Source of the DNA: Gallionella sp.
Lineage (GTDB): Bacteria; Pseudomonadota; Gammaproteobacteria; Burkholderiales; Gallionellaceae
Assembly: GCA_023229845.1 (NCBI GenBank)
Contig: JALNYK010000002.1
Span: forward strand, 133,197-197,196
DNA: 64,000 nt
Reading direction: 5' to 3'
Position 1 is the first letter of the stretch; each line of letters begins with the position of its first letter. Below the pieces are notes generated by a model. The model was given only the letters and a program-made list of their open reading frames with translations, ran no database searches and was not told the DNA's origin. Positions 1 through 8,117 of the stretch are shown piece by piece. A program made the position numbers and the translations under genes.

Positions 1-300
1 GTTGGAAGCGGGAATGCGCACGGTGTCGGCATAGGTGCACAGCGTCGCGCCATGCTCCAGCGCGAGTGCGATGGCCATGTCCACGCGACCGATGGGCAGC
101 ACGCACACCGGGCAGCCGGGGCCGTGGATCATGCGCACGTTATTCGGCAGCAGGTCGGTGACGCCGTAGCGCGAAATCGCGTGGGTGTGGCCGCCGCAGA
201 ATTCCATGAAGCTGTAGTCGCGGTCGCGCACCTCGCGTGCGATGGATGCGGCGAGGTTCTTCGCCAGCGAGCCGTCGCGGAATTCGTCGACATATTTCAT
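1..300 (-). CDS. hypD: HypD, hydrogenase maturation protein (N-terminal part, cut by window edge)
   Basis: HypD works with HypC as the scaffold on which the Fe(CN)2CO group of [NiFe] hydrogenases is assembled in the cytoplasm. Only the first 100 residues are present, against about 370 for the family; the rest lies beyond base 1. The visible part carries the two conserved cysteine motifs, CGGHTH at residues 35-40 and GPGCPVC at residues 60-66. The start at base 300 follows a purine-rich GGGTGGGA stretch. It is the last visible gene of the hupE-hypABCD run, 36 bases after hypC. Confidence 0.95.
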   Translation of the reverse strand, partial: MKYVDEFRDGSLAKNLAASIAREVRDRDYSFMEFCGGHTHAISRYGVTDLLPNNVRMIHGPGCPVCVLPIGRVDMAIALALEHGATLCTYADTVRIPASN

Positions 301-336
301 GTTCCCACCCTAGACTTCATGCTTCCACCGGGTATT

Positions 337-570
337 TCATGCGGCGGCCGGGTCGAGGTTGCCGATTTCGGCGAACAGTCCCAGCGTTTTCTCCGCCTCT
401 TCTGGATCGAGTTTGTTCAGCGCGAAGCCGACATGCACAATCACGTAATCGCCGAGGCTCACGTCATCGAGCAAGGCCAGCGAAACTTCTTTTCGCACGC
501 CGCCGATATCCACCACGGCATTTTCACCGCTGAAAATCGCAACCACCCTGGCCGGAATCGCAAGACACAT
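337..570 (-). CDS. hypC: HypC/HupF-type hydrogenase maturation chaperone
   Basis: This small chaperone (77 residues, normal length) carries the iron-cyanide/CO intermediate with HypD and hands it to the hydrogenase large-subunit precursor. It begins MCLAIPARV; the cysteine at position 2 is the family's essential residue, exposed after the initiator methionine is removed. The rest (VDIGGVRKEVSL, LGDYVIVHVGFAL, EEAEKTL) matches the HypC small-barrel fold and C-terminal helix. It lies between hypB and hypD with gaps of 30 and 36 bases, so it is surely co-transcribed. The hydrogenase structural genes are not in the window. Confidence 0.95.
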   Translation of the reverse strand: MCLAIPARVVAIFSGENAVVDIGGVRKEVSLALLDDVSLGDYVIVHVGFALNKLDPEEAEKTLGLFAEIGNLDPAAA

Positions 571-600
571 CTGTCAACCTTTCAGAAAACTCGATTCTAT

Positions 601-1542
601 CTATACCTGCCCCAGCGCGAGCCTGTTTCCTGCTGCAAGCAGGGCCTCCAGCGCCCGAATCTCGGCCCCAAACGCAGCGATGCGCGATTCGGCGATTTCC
701 GCGCCGCGCAAGGCGGCGATGCCCAATTGTGCATCAAGCCAGTCCAGCCATTCGTCCATGCCCTCGCCGGTGCGCGCGGAAAGGACGATGGTGCGGATGC
801 CGGGATTGGCTTGGCGCGCGGCGTCGATGGCGAACGCAACGTCGAAATCCAGATGGGCCAGCAGGTCTGACTTGTTGAGCAGCATCAAGTCGGCGGCGGC
901 GAACATGTCGGGATACTTCAACGGCTTGTCTTCACCCTCGGTCACCGACAGGACCGCGACCTTGTGCGCTTCGCCCAGATCGAACGATGCCGGGCAAACC
1001 AGGTTGCCCACGTTTTCGATCAGCATCAGGCTATTCTCCTCGGGGCGCAATTGTTCCAGCGCATGGCCCACCATGAGCGCATCCAGATGGCAGCCGCGAC
1101 CGGTGTTGATCTGGATGGCGGGAGCGCCGGTGGCGCGAATGCGATCCGCATCGCGCGAGGTCTGCTGATCGCCCTCGATCACGCAAATCGGATACCGGCC
1201 CTGCAATGCATCGATGGTTCTGACCAGCAGCGAGGTCTTGCCGGAACCCGGACTCGAAACCAGGTTGAGCGCGAAGATGCCGTGCTCGCGAAAATAATTC
1301 CGGTTAGTCGCGGCATAGGCATCGTTCTTGGCAAGAATATCCTGCTCGACTCTGACCATGCGCGCCTGACTCATGCCAGGCGCATGGGCCGGACCGAGGC
1401 CGTAATGAAGATCGTGCCCGTGATGATTCGCATCATCGCTATGGGAATGCGCCATGCCATCGGCATGAACGTGAAAATGCATGTATTTGCCAGCGCCCTC
1501 GATTTTCGCTTCCCGATTATCACAGCCGCATAGCGCACACAT
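601..1542 (-). CDS. hypB: HypB, nickel-inserting GTPase for hydrogenase maturation
   Basis: HypB is the GTPase that, with HypA, delivers nickel to the hydrogenase large subunit. The 313-residue protein has all three expected parts. The N-terminus MCALCGC supplies the high-affinity nickel cysteines. Residues about 22-50 form a histidine-rich stretch likely to store metal. The SIMIBI-type G domain follows, with Walker A SSPGSGKTS near residue 97, the metal-site sequence GRGCHLD, and the guanine-specificity motif NKSD. It starts only 8 bases after hypA ends. Both a full N-terminal nickel site and a His-rich stretch are present, as in the long HypB versions. Confidence 0.96.
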   Translation of the reverse strand: MCALCGCDNREAKIEGAGKYMHFHVHADGMAHSHSDDANHHGHDLHYGLGPAHAPGMSQARMVRVEQDILAKNDAYAATNRNYFREHGIFALNLVSSPGSGKTSLLVRTIDALQGRYPICVIEGDQQTSRDADRIRATGAPAIQINTGRGCHLDALMVGHALEQLRPEENSLMLIENVGNLVCPASFDLGEAHKVAVLSVTEGEDKPLKYPDMFAAADLMLLNKSDLLAHLDFDVAFAIDAARQANPGIRTIVLSARTGEGMDEWLDWLDAQLGIAALRGAEIAESRIAAFGAEIRALEALLAAGNRLALGQV

Positions 1543-1550
1543 ATTTCCCC

Positions 1551-1892
1551 CTATTCAACTTCCAGTTCCTTGACCCGCATCGCCAAGCCCTCGTCCAGCC
1601 GCATGCGATAACCGCCACATTCCGGGCATGGGTCGCTGCGCGACGCCAGCGGTGTAGGCTGCGAACAATCGAAGCACCACGCAAGCCCATCCTGCTCGAT
1701 GATATCCAGTGCAGCGCCTTCGGCCAGCGTACCACTCGCTATCGCATCGAAACAGAAGCGTATCGCGTCGGGCTCAACGCCGGACAACTTGCCGATTTCC
1801 AGACGCACGGTCTTGATCCGTTGAGAACCATTTCGGCGCGCACGATATTCGACCAGTTCGATTACGCTCTCGGTCAGCGACATTTCATGCAT
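1551..1892 (-). CDS. hypA: HypA, nickel-binding hydrogenase maturation protein
   Basis: HypA binds nickel through its N-terminal MHE motif and passes it, with HypB, to the hydrogenase precursor. The 113-residue protein begins MHEMSLTES, so His2 is present, and has the structural zinc site CFDC followed by CPEC in its C-terminal half. The start codon at 1892 lies inside the 3' end of the preceding truncated hupE gene (19-base overlap), with a GGAG about eight bases upstream. That overlap makes translational coupling likely and also marks the breakpoint of the hupE truncation. Confidence 0.95.
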   Translation of the reverse strand: MHEMSLTESVIELVEYRARRNGSQRIKTVRLEIGKLSGVEPDAIRFCFDAIASGTLAEGAALDIIEQDGLAWCFDCSQPTPLASRSDPCPECGGYRMRLDEGLAMRVKELEVE

Positions 1893-2269
1893 GAGACATC
1901 TCCGCTCAGGGTATTCGGCGGGTCAGGCCACAAACCAGAGATCAGCACGCCCAACACCAGCAGCGACATGACGATCCCGGCCTCGACGAAAGGTAGTGCA
2001 ATCGCCGCCATGCCCAGCAAGCCGCCCAGCGCCATGACAGCCACGAAAGAAAGCGGCGTTAGCCAAGCCGCACGACCGCCCAGCTGCGCCGCCCACAGGC
2101 CGACGGCAACCATGGCACACAGGCGATCGAGCCCAGTGAAGGGATGCGCCAGACCATGCGCCAATCCGCCCGCCTCGCCCGGATGCGCGTAAGCCAGGCT
2201 GGTCATAGCGGCAAACAGCAATGTGAAAGAGGCCACACGGATCGAGTTGTTACGCAATGAAATTTTCAT
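1874..2269 (-). CDS. hupE: Truncated HupE/UreJ-family nickel-uptake membrane protein
   Basis: HupE/UreJ proteins are membrane metal (nickel) permeases found beside hydrogenase and urease genes. This 131-residue protein has a signal peptide (cleavage near AYA-HPGE), the HPFTGLD motif and about three hydrophobic segments, then stops matching at GVLISGLW. The last 20 or so residues look unrelated and run into the hypA start. Family members are usually about 190-200 residues, so roughly the C-terminal third is missing, including the later His-rich segment. The usual LDH of the first motif is LDR here. A clean AAGGAG ribosome site precedes the start. It may be a deletion remnant kept because it carries translation into hypA; a short functional form cannot be excluded. 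Confidence 0.75.
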   Translation of the reverse strand: MKISLRNNSIRVASFTLLFAAMTSLAYAHPGEAGGLAHGLAHPFTGLDRLCAMVAVGLWAAQLGGRAAWLTPLSFVAVMALGGLLGMAAIALPFVEAGIVMSLLVLGVLISGLWPDPPNTLSGDVSCMKCR

Positions 2270-2668
2270 GGCGACTCCTTGTGAAGAATTAGGCGATGTA
2301 CCCGCCCTGTAATCGCGAAGTCTTTCGACTCTTAACCGGATTTTCGAGAGACACTGTACTCATTCATTGTTAAATATTGAATACGCGCAAACCTGTATTT
2401 TGTTGTTCAGGATTCGGGCAATGCCCTATCCGACGCGCAATGAACTTACATCTCGACATGGCCGAATCGATCGCAATAATCGCGTTCCTTTCGTCCACTA
2501 TTGAGGTTTCCATAATTGGCGACAGTATGCGAAGCCTGCCACGGTTGCTGTTAAAAGTATCTGTCATGAATTACGGAAAGACCACTAAGAGCTGTTCCTT
2601 TGCCGAATTCCGCTCCATGAAAAAGCCCGGCTTGAGCCGGGCCTTTTCGTCATGCCTGCCGCTGTCGA
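2270..2668. other. Intergenic region upstream of hupE-hyp operon
   Basis: This stretch of about 400 bases holds no convincing gene; short open frames on both strands lack family resemblance and ribosome sites. It contains the likely promoter region of the minus-strand hup/hyp operon (AT-rich between about 2340 and 2400) and, at its far end, the terminator of the glycine-zipper gene. No clear -24/-12 or -35/-10 pair could be assigned with confidence. Confidence 0.5.
2620..2647 (-). terminator. Rho-independent terminator after the glycine-zipper gene
   Basis: A GCCCGGC / GCCGGGC stem with a four-base loop is flanked by an A run on one side and a T run on the other, so it can work in both directions. 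It lies 21 bases past the stop codon of the minus-strand gene ending at 2669. Confidence 0.85.
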
Positions 2669-3403
2669 TCAGTGGTAATAACTCGAATCGTTATTATTAT
2701 TGCGCTGGTAGCTGGGCCTATCGTTACGGCTGTCTTTGTCGTCACGCTGATAGCTGTGTCCATCTCTTCGGCTATCGTCATCGATCACGCTGACGCCGAC
2801 GCGTATGGTCGAACCGGGACGATATGGCAGAGTAGTCGTAACGTCCTGTCCGTTGTAACGGTAAACCACGGTGTAACCCTTGATGACTTCGCGGCTATTT
2901 TCCACTTCGCGGCAACGCTCCACCTGTTCGGTGCGCGCCTGATCCGGATTGGCGACGCGATCGCCGACCACCGCACCGGCAATACCGCCCACTGCCGTCG
3001 CGGCCTTGTTGCCGCTGCCGCCGCCGACCTGGCTACCTAGCACCGCACCCGCGACGCCCCCCACGACCGAGCCGGTCGCGGAACGGTTGCTATCGGGATT
3101 GGCGACACGGTCGCCAATCACCGCACCGGCCACCGCACCGGCGCCGGTCGCTACCGTACTGCCATGACCGCCGCCGATCTGGCTACCCAGCAAACCGCCG
3201 GCGATGCCACCGAGCACCGCGCCGCCGATCGAACGCTCTTTCGGCGCGACCTGCACGCTTTCCGTCCAGCATTCGCGCTTCGGTTCGTTCACCCGCTCGT
3301 AAACCGGAGTCGCGGAAATCACGCGCGCGGTATCGGTAAAATCGGCTGCATAAGCAGTGCCAAACAAAGACAACAAGCTCATAACCAACACACTCTTTTT
3401 CAT
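2669..3403 (-). CDS. Glycine-zipper 2TM-domain envelope protein with duplicated zipper
   Basis: A secreted envelope protein of 244 residues related to the 17-kDa surface antigen/glycine-zipper family. The signal peptide MKKSVLVMSLLSLFGTAYA is followed by mature ADFTD. Two consecutive copies of a glycine-zipper unit (GGxxGxxLGSQxGGGxG ... GAVxGDRVANPD) occupy about residues 60-150. A conserved C-terminal part (CREVENSREVIKGYTVVYRYNGQ) is followed by an Asn/Asp/Arg/Tyr-rich hydrophilic tail. The start at 3403 is chosen because AAGGAG lies eight bases upstream; an in-frame ATG six bases earlier is too close to it. Such proteins insert in or associate with the outer membrane. The exact role is unknown. 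Confidence 0.85.
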   Translation of the reverse strand: MKKSVLVMSLLSLFGTAYAADFTDTARVISATPVYERVNEPKRECWTESVQVAPKERSIGGAVLGGIAGGLLGSQIGGGHGSTVATGAGAVAGAVIGDRVANPDSNRSATGSVVGGVAGAVLGSQVGGGSGNKAATAVGGIAGAVVGDRVANPDQARTEQVERCREVENSREVIKGYTVVYRYNGQDVTTTLPYRPGSTIRVGVSVIDDDSRRDGHSYQRDDKDSRNDRPSYQRNNNNDSSYYH

Positions 3404-3534
3404 CTTCATCGCTCCTTGAAATGCCCGCATCTGCGAGACAACCTTCTGAGTGGGCACTCTACCGCAGGTTCAATTTTCGGGTGATCTACATTTGTAAAAA
3501 TTTGTAGCCCGAAGTCGCCGGCATCGACGCAAGC

Positions 3535-6500
3535 CTACCCGCCCTGCCCCGCCAGATACAACTCCAGCGCATCGTTCAACGCCATCGCCTCCCGCCGCAG
3601 CGCCGCATCCACGTCCCCGACCGCATCCCAGTCGCCACGCTCGGCGACACCCTCCAAACGACGCGCCAGCGCCACCACCGGATCAGCATTGAAATACCCC
3701 GCCAGCCCTCGTAGCGTATGCGAACTACGCAGCAGCACGACACCGTCCTGCCCGGCTATCGCCGACGCAATCTCGGCAAGTTGGGACTCGCAACTCTCGA
3801 CGAAGGCATGGCCTATGCTCTCGACCACATCCGAATCCGCGCGGTCCACCGCGGCGGCGTAATCGAAAGGTTCGGGAGTCGCCTCCCGCGCGATACCCGG
3901 GGACTCCTTAATCCCGGCCGAGCGGGGTTCGATGCGGTCCAGCGCGGCGCGCAGGCTGGCGGCGACCATCGGTTTGGAAACGAAATCGTTCATGCCGGCA
4001 TCCAGACAGCGCTGCCTGTCCGCCTCCGTCGCATTCGCGGTCATCGCGACGATGGGAACGGCTTCGCCCCGCTCGCGTATCCGCCGCGTCGTCTCCAGCC
4101 CGTCCATTTCCGGCATCAACATATCCATCAGGATCAGGTCGAAAGTCTGCTTCCCGCTCAACTCCAGCGCCTCGCGCCCGTTATGCGCGACCGTCACGCG
4201 ATGCCCCCAGCGATCCAGCAGCCTGATCACCAGCTTGCGGTTCACGGCGTTGTCCTCGGCCAGCAGAACATTCAGCCTCACTGCCATTTCCTGTGCAACC
4301 GACATCGGCTTGCCGGTCGCGACGGAAGACTCAGGAAGTGTCGCATCACAGACCGGGAACTCGGCCTCGAAACCGAACACGCTGCCGCGCCCTACCTCGC
4401 TCTCGACTCCCAGTTGCCCCCCCATCGCCGCCACCAATTGACTGGAGATCGCCAGTCCCAATCCTGTGCCGCCGTACTGGCGCGTGGTGGAAGTGTCTGC
4501 TTGGCTGAACGCCTCGAAGATGTGCTCCAGTTTGTCTGCCGGGATGCCGATGCCCTGGTCGGCCACCTCGATGCACAACCGCACGCGATCGCCGGCATGA
4601 GCCAGCATGTTGACGCGCAGCGCCACTTCGCCGCGATGGCTGAACTTGATCGCGTTGCCCAGCAGGTTGGTCAGCACCTGGCGCAGGCGGCCGGGATCGC
4701 CTAGCAGCATCTGCGGCACTGCATCGTCTATGCGGCATACCGCCGCAACGTCTTTTTGCGCGGCGCGCACCGCGAGTATCTTCGCGGTCGACCTGAACAG
4801 TTCGCGCACATCGAATGGCAGCTGTTCCAACTCCATTTTGCCGGCCTCGATCTTGGAGAAATCCAGGATGTCGTTGATGATTACCAGCAATGCATCGGCG
4901 GACGATTTCACCAGCCCGAGGTATTCGCGCTGCGCGTCATCGAGTTCGGTATCCAGCGCCAATTCGGTCATACCGAGGATACCGTTCATCGGCGTGCGTA
5001 TCTCGTGGCTCATCACCGCGAGGAATTCGCCCTTGGCACGGCTGGCGGCCTCGGCCGCCTCCTTGGCCTGGATCAGTTCCTGCTCGGTCTGCTTCAGATC
5101 GGTCACATCCTGCACCGTGCCGATCAGACGCGCCAATCGGCCGTCGGCATCGAATTCGCTGCGGGCGCGCTCGTGCACATAGCGCACCTCGCCGTCCGGG
5201 TGGACGATGCGGTGCACGACATCGTGGATGCCGGTCTGTTCGGCCCGGCGCTCGCTTTCCCGCACCTTGCCGACATCGTCCGGATGTACCGCGGATATGA
5301 AGGTCTCGACGCTGGGCTTGAAGCTCGCCGGGTCGTAACCGAAGATGCGGAATATCTCCTCGGACCAGTACAGCTCGCCGCTCACCATGTTCGCTTCCCA
5401 GTTGCCCAGATGGGCCTGCACCTGCGCCTCCTCCAGCCTTGCCCGGCTCTCGGCGAGCGCCCGCTCGGCACGCTTGCGCTCGGTGATGTCCTTGAAGTAG
5501 CCGAAATGGCAGGTCGTGTCCTTGTACTTCACGATGTTCAGCGATATCTCCACCGGTACCAGCCTGCCGTCCTTGACTCGGTGCACGCTCTCGATGAACT
5601 GATTCTTCACCTTGCGCATCTTCTCGACATGCTGCGGCAACATCTCGTAAGTGAAATTCGGGTCCCAGTCCGGGATGCGCCAGGTCAGCACCTCCTCGCG
5701 CGGCGCGCCGAAATGCCGCACAGCCGCCTCGTTGACGTAAGCCATGCGGCAATTGTCGTCGTCGTCGATCAGGAAGAACGGGTCGCCGCTCTTCTCGATC
5801 ATCAGCCGGTACAACTCGAGGTCTTCCTCGGTCCGTTTGCGCTCGGTGATATCGGTACGCACCGAAACGTACTGGTAGGGTTTGCCATGCTCGTCGAGGA
5901 AGGGCACGATGGTCGATGCGACCCAGTAGTGGCTGCCGTCCTTCGCGCGATTGCGCACCTCGCCGTGCCACACCTTGCCGCCGGCGAGGGTCCGCCACAT
6001 GTCGCTGAAAAACTCCTGCGAGTGGTAACCGGAATTGACGAGGCGATGGTTTTGTCCCAGCAGCTCCGCTTCGCTGTACTGACTGGTCTCGATGAAACGC
6101 CGGTTGACGTAGAGGATGTTGCCCTGCACGTCGGTGACGCTGACGATCGCGTGTTCGTCCATCGCGATCTTCTGGTTTCCGAGTTCGTTCAATGCCTGCT
6201 GAGCCTGTTCCCGAAGCATGCGCATGCGATAGAAGGCGAAGGTCGCGTAGGACATCATCGCCAGCGCCACGGCGAACAACAGCATCAGGTAGCGATGCGC
6301 GCGCGCTTCCTCGCGCTGATAGAAGACATCGTAGGCCGCGGCGAAACCGTCGGCCATACCTTCCTGCTGGCCGGTGATGGTCAGTTCGCGCATCAGTTGC
6401 GCGGCCTCGGCTTCCAGCGCCGACACCTGCTGCAGGTGCTGCAATACCGGCTTCAAGCCTGCCAGTTCGCTCTTCGGCAGGCCGTTCAGCGCCCGATGGA

Positions 6501-7071
6501 GAGCGGCGGTATCGTCCCGTAACCGGGCCGGATCGAACAACGAGGCGTCGCTGGATACTCCTGCAATGTCCTGACGGAGACGGCGCAGGGGCGCACCGAC
6601 TTGTGCCAGCACCGCCGGCGGCGAAGAGCGCAGCGCTTCGTCCATCGCACGCGGCAGATACAGCAGCGAGTTGCGCAACACCGCGCTGTTCGACTTGAAG
6701 CGTTCCAGCATGTCCAGCTCTGTATTCATGCGCGCTTCCATCCGGCCGAACGCCCCCCATACCAGCGGATCGTCACGCAGAACCTGCAACGCCTCGCCCT
6801 GCTTCAGTTCGCGCAGTTGCCGCTGCAGTCTGGACGACACCGCCACCAGCGGATCGAAGTTGTTCAGCAAATGGAAATGCTGTTTGAGCACCGACTCGCC
6901 CAATTCGGCATCGTAGCGGCCGACCGCCGCGACACCGCTGATGATCTGGTTGTGGTAATGCGGATCGAAAGGTCGCGATTTGACGAACATCAGCAGCAGC
7001 AGCAACGCGGCCAGCAGCCAGCCCAGCAGGCGTATCCAGTTCCCCCTGAAGTTGGTTGCCACCATGTTCAT
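3535..7071 (-). CDS. Hybrid sensor histidine kinase with DAHL-like sensor, three PAS, receiver and HPt domains
   Basis: A membrane-bound phosphorelay kinase of 1178 residues. TM1 (about 14-28) and TM2 (about 262-284) frame a periplasmic, largely helical sensor region of about 230 residues that resembles the DAHL type. Three PAS/PAC modules follow (about 300-670), then HisKA with the phospho-acceptor His689 in SHEIRTP, the ATPase domain with DQGIGIP and GGTGLGLAI, a receiver with Asp983 in LILMDMLMPEMDG, and an HPt domain with His1118 in SSHTLRG. It is the third gene of an operon, overlapping the diheme peroxidase by four bases (ATGA), which suggests that it senses something linked to that periplasmic protein. 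All phosphotransfer residues are present. The signal is unknown. Confidence 0.93.
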   Translation of the reverse strand: MNMVATNFRGNWIRLLGWLLAALLLLLMFVKSRPFDPHYHNQIISGVAAVGRYDAELGESVLKQHFHLLNNFDPLVAVSSRLQRQLRELKQGEALQVLRDDPLVWGAFGRMEARMNTELDMLERFKSNSAVLRNSLLYLPRAMDEALRSSPPAVLAQVGAPLRRLRQDIAGVSSDASLFDPARLRDDTAALHRALNGLPKSELAGLKPVLQHLQQVSALEAEAAQLMRELTITGQQEGMADGFAAAYDVFYQREEARAHRYLMLLFAVALAMMSYATFAFYRMRMLREQAQQALNELGNQKIAMDEHAIVSVTDVQGNILYVNRRFIETSQYSEAELLGQNHRLVNSGYHSQEFFSDMWRTLAGGKVWHGEVRNRAKDGSHYWVASTIVPFLDEHGKPYQYVSVRTDITERKRTEEDLELYRLMIEKSGDPFFLIDDDDNCRMAYVNEAAVRHFGAPREEVLTWRIPDWDPNFTYEMLPQHVEKMRKVKNQFIESVHRVKDGRLVPVEISLNIVKYKDTTCHFGYFKDITERKRAERALAESRARLEEAQVQAHLGNWEANMVSGELYWSEEIFRIFGYDPASFKPSVETFISAVHPDDVGKVRESERRAEQTGIHDVVHRIVHPDGEVRYVHERARSEFDADGRLARLIGTVQDVTDLKQTEQELIQAKEAAEAASRAKGEFLAVMSHEIRTPMNGILGMTELALDTELDDAQREYLGLVKSSADALLVIINDILDFSKIEAGKMELEQLPFDVRELFRSTAKILAVRAAQKDVAAVCRIDDAVPQMLLGDPGRLRQVLTNLLGNAIKFSHRGEVALRVNMLAHAGDRVRLCIEVADQGIGIPADKLEHIFEAFSQADTSTTRQYGGTGLGLAISSQLVAAMGGQLGVESEVGRGSVFGFEAEFPVCDATLPESSVATGKPMSVAQEMAVRLNVLLAEDNAVNRKLVIRLLDRWGHRVTVAHNGREALELSGKQTFDLILMDMLMPEMDGLETTRRIRERGEAVPIVAMTANATEADRQRCLDAGMNDFVSKPMVAASLRAALDRIEPRSAGIKESPGIAREATPEPFDYAAAVDRADSDVVESIGHAFVESCESQLAEIASAIAGQDGVVLLRSSHTLRGLAGYFNADPVVALARRLEGVAERGDWDAVGDVDAALRREAMALNDALELYLAGQGG

Positions 7072-8117
7072 TTCAGCGCCTCGCCCTGATATTCGCCGGT
7101 CAGTGTGCGCAGGAAGGCAGCGATCAACCGCTGCCGTTCCTCGCCCAGCTTCACGCCCAGCTGATGCTGGGCCATCAGGCGTACCGCATCATCCAGCGTT
7201 GCGGCCGAGCCGTCGTGGAAATACGGCGCGGTCAATGCGACGTTGCGCAAGCCTGGCACCTTGAACTCGAAGCGCAGCTCCTCGATGCCGGTCAGGTTGT
7301 ATCGCCCGAAATCGGCTTTGGTGACATTGCCTCGACCGGCGAAATAATCCTCCATCACCCCCATCTTCTCGTACAGGTTGCCGCCGATGTTCACCCCCTG
7401 ATGGCAGGAGACGCAGCCCAGCTCCTTGAATAACTGGTAGCCGGTCTGCTCGTCATCGCTCAGCACCGCCTTGTCGCCACGCAGATAACGGTCGAAGCGC
7501 GAGTTCGGCGTATACAGCGAACGCTCGAAGGTGGCGATCGCATCCTTAATGTTGTTTGCGGTGATACCGTCCGGATAGATCGCGGCGAATGCCTTGCGGT
7601 AGCCGTCATCCCGGCGCAGCTTGCCCAGCACCTGCGGCCAGCTGCTCGCCATTTCAGCCTTATCGTGGATAGGCCCGTCAATCTGCTCCTCCAATGTCGC
7701 CGCCCGCCCATCCCAGAACTGGCGGAAGTTGAAGCCGCTATTGAACACGGTCGGCACATTGATCGCCCCCTCGCGCCCGCCCACCCCGCGCGAGTGCGCC
7801 ACATGATCCGCGCCTCCGCGATCGAAGCCGTGGCAGTTCGCACAGGACAAGCTGTTGTCGCCGGATAACCGCGCATCGTGAAACAACCGTCTGCCGAGCG
7901 CCACACGATCCGGGTCCAGTTCGATCTCGATCGGGATCGGAGCTATGGGCTCCCGGCCCGCCTCGACGGAAAACTGCAATTCGGAGGCTGGGCGCGGCTT
8001 GGCCTCGGAAGGAGACAGCAACCAGGCGAGCAGCGCGGCCGACATCAATACCCCGAACGCGATCACCACGCGCCCCTGCAGACGCTCGCGCAACTTCGCG
8101 GATCTCGTCTCAAGCAT
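7068..8117 (-). CDS. Diheme cytochrome c peroxidase/MauG-family protein
   Basis: A membrane-anchored or secreted diheme protein of the bacterial cytochrome c peroxidase/MauG superfamily (349 residues), expected in the periplasm. An N-terminal hydrophobic segment (about 18-36) precedes two heme sites, CANCH at residues 92-96 and CVSCH at 235-239. The family landmarks LGRRLFHDARLSG, the GGREGAINVPTVFN stretch, FWDGRAATLEEQ and VPGLRNVALTAPYFHDGS are intact. The start at 8117 overlaps the upstream gene and has GAGGT eight bases before it; an ATG six bases earlier is possible. It sits between two signalling genes, unusual for a plain peroxide-detoxifying enzyme, so a sensing role is a fair inference. 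Confidence 0.9.
   Translation of the reverse strand: MLETRSAKLRERLQGRVVIAFGVLMSAALLAWLLSPSEAKPRPASELQFSVEAGREPIAPIPIEIELDPDRVALGRRLFHDARLSGDNSLSCANCHGFDRGGADHVAHSRGVGGREGAINVPTVFNSGFNFRQFWDGRAATLEEQIDGPIHDKAEMASSWPQVLGKLRRDDGYRKAFAAIYPDGITANNIKDAIATFERSLYTPNSRFDRYLRGDKAVLSDDEQTGYQLFKELGCVSCHQGVNIGGNLYEKMGVMEDYFAGRGNVTKADFGRYNLTGIEELRFEFKVPGLRNVALTAPYFHDGSAATLDDAVRLMAQHQLGVKLGEERQRLIAAFLRTLTGEYQGEALK

Noticed and set aside
2370..2793. Overlapping small frames between hupE and the glycine-zipper gene
   Set aside because: No ribosome site or family similarity, and one of them runs through the terminator and into the opposite gene.
4756..6522. Long plus-strand open frame (588 codons) opposite the hybrid kinase
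   Set aside because: It is an antisense shadow in GC-rich DNA: His/Arg/Leu-rich translation, no family resemblance, and the minus-strand kinase has all its motifs in order.
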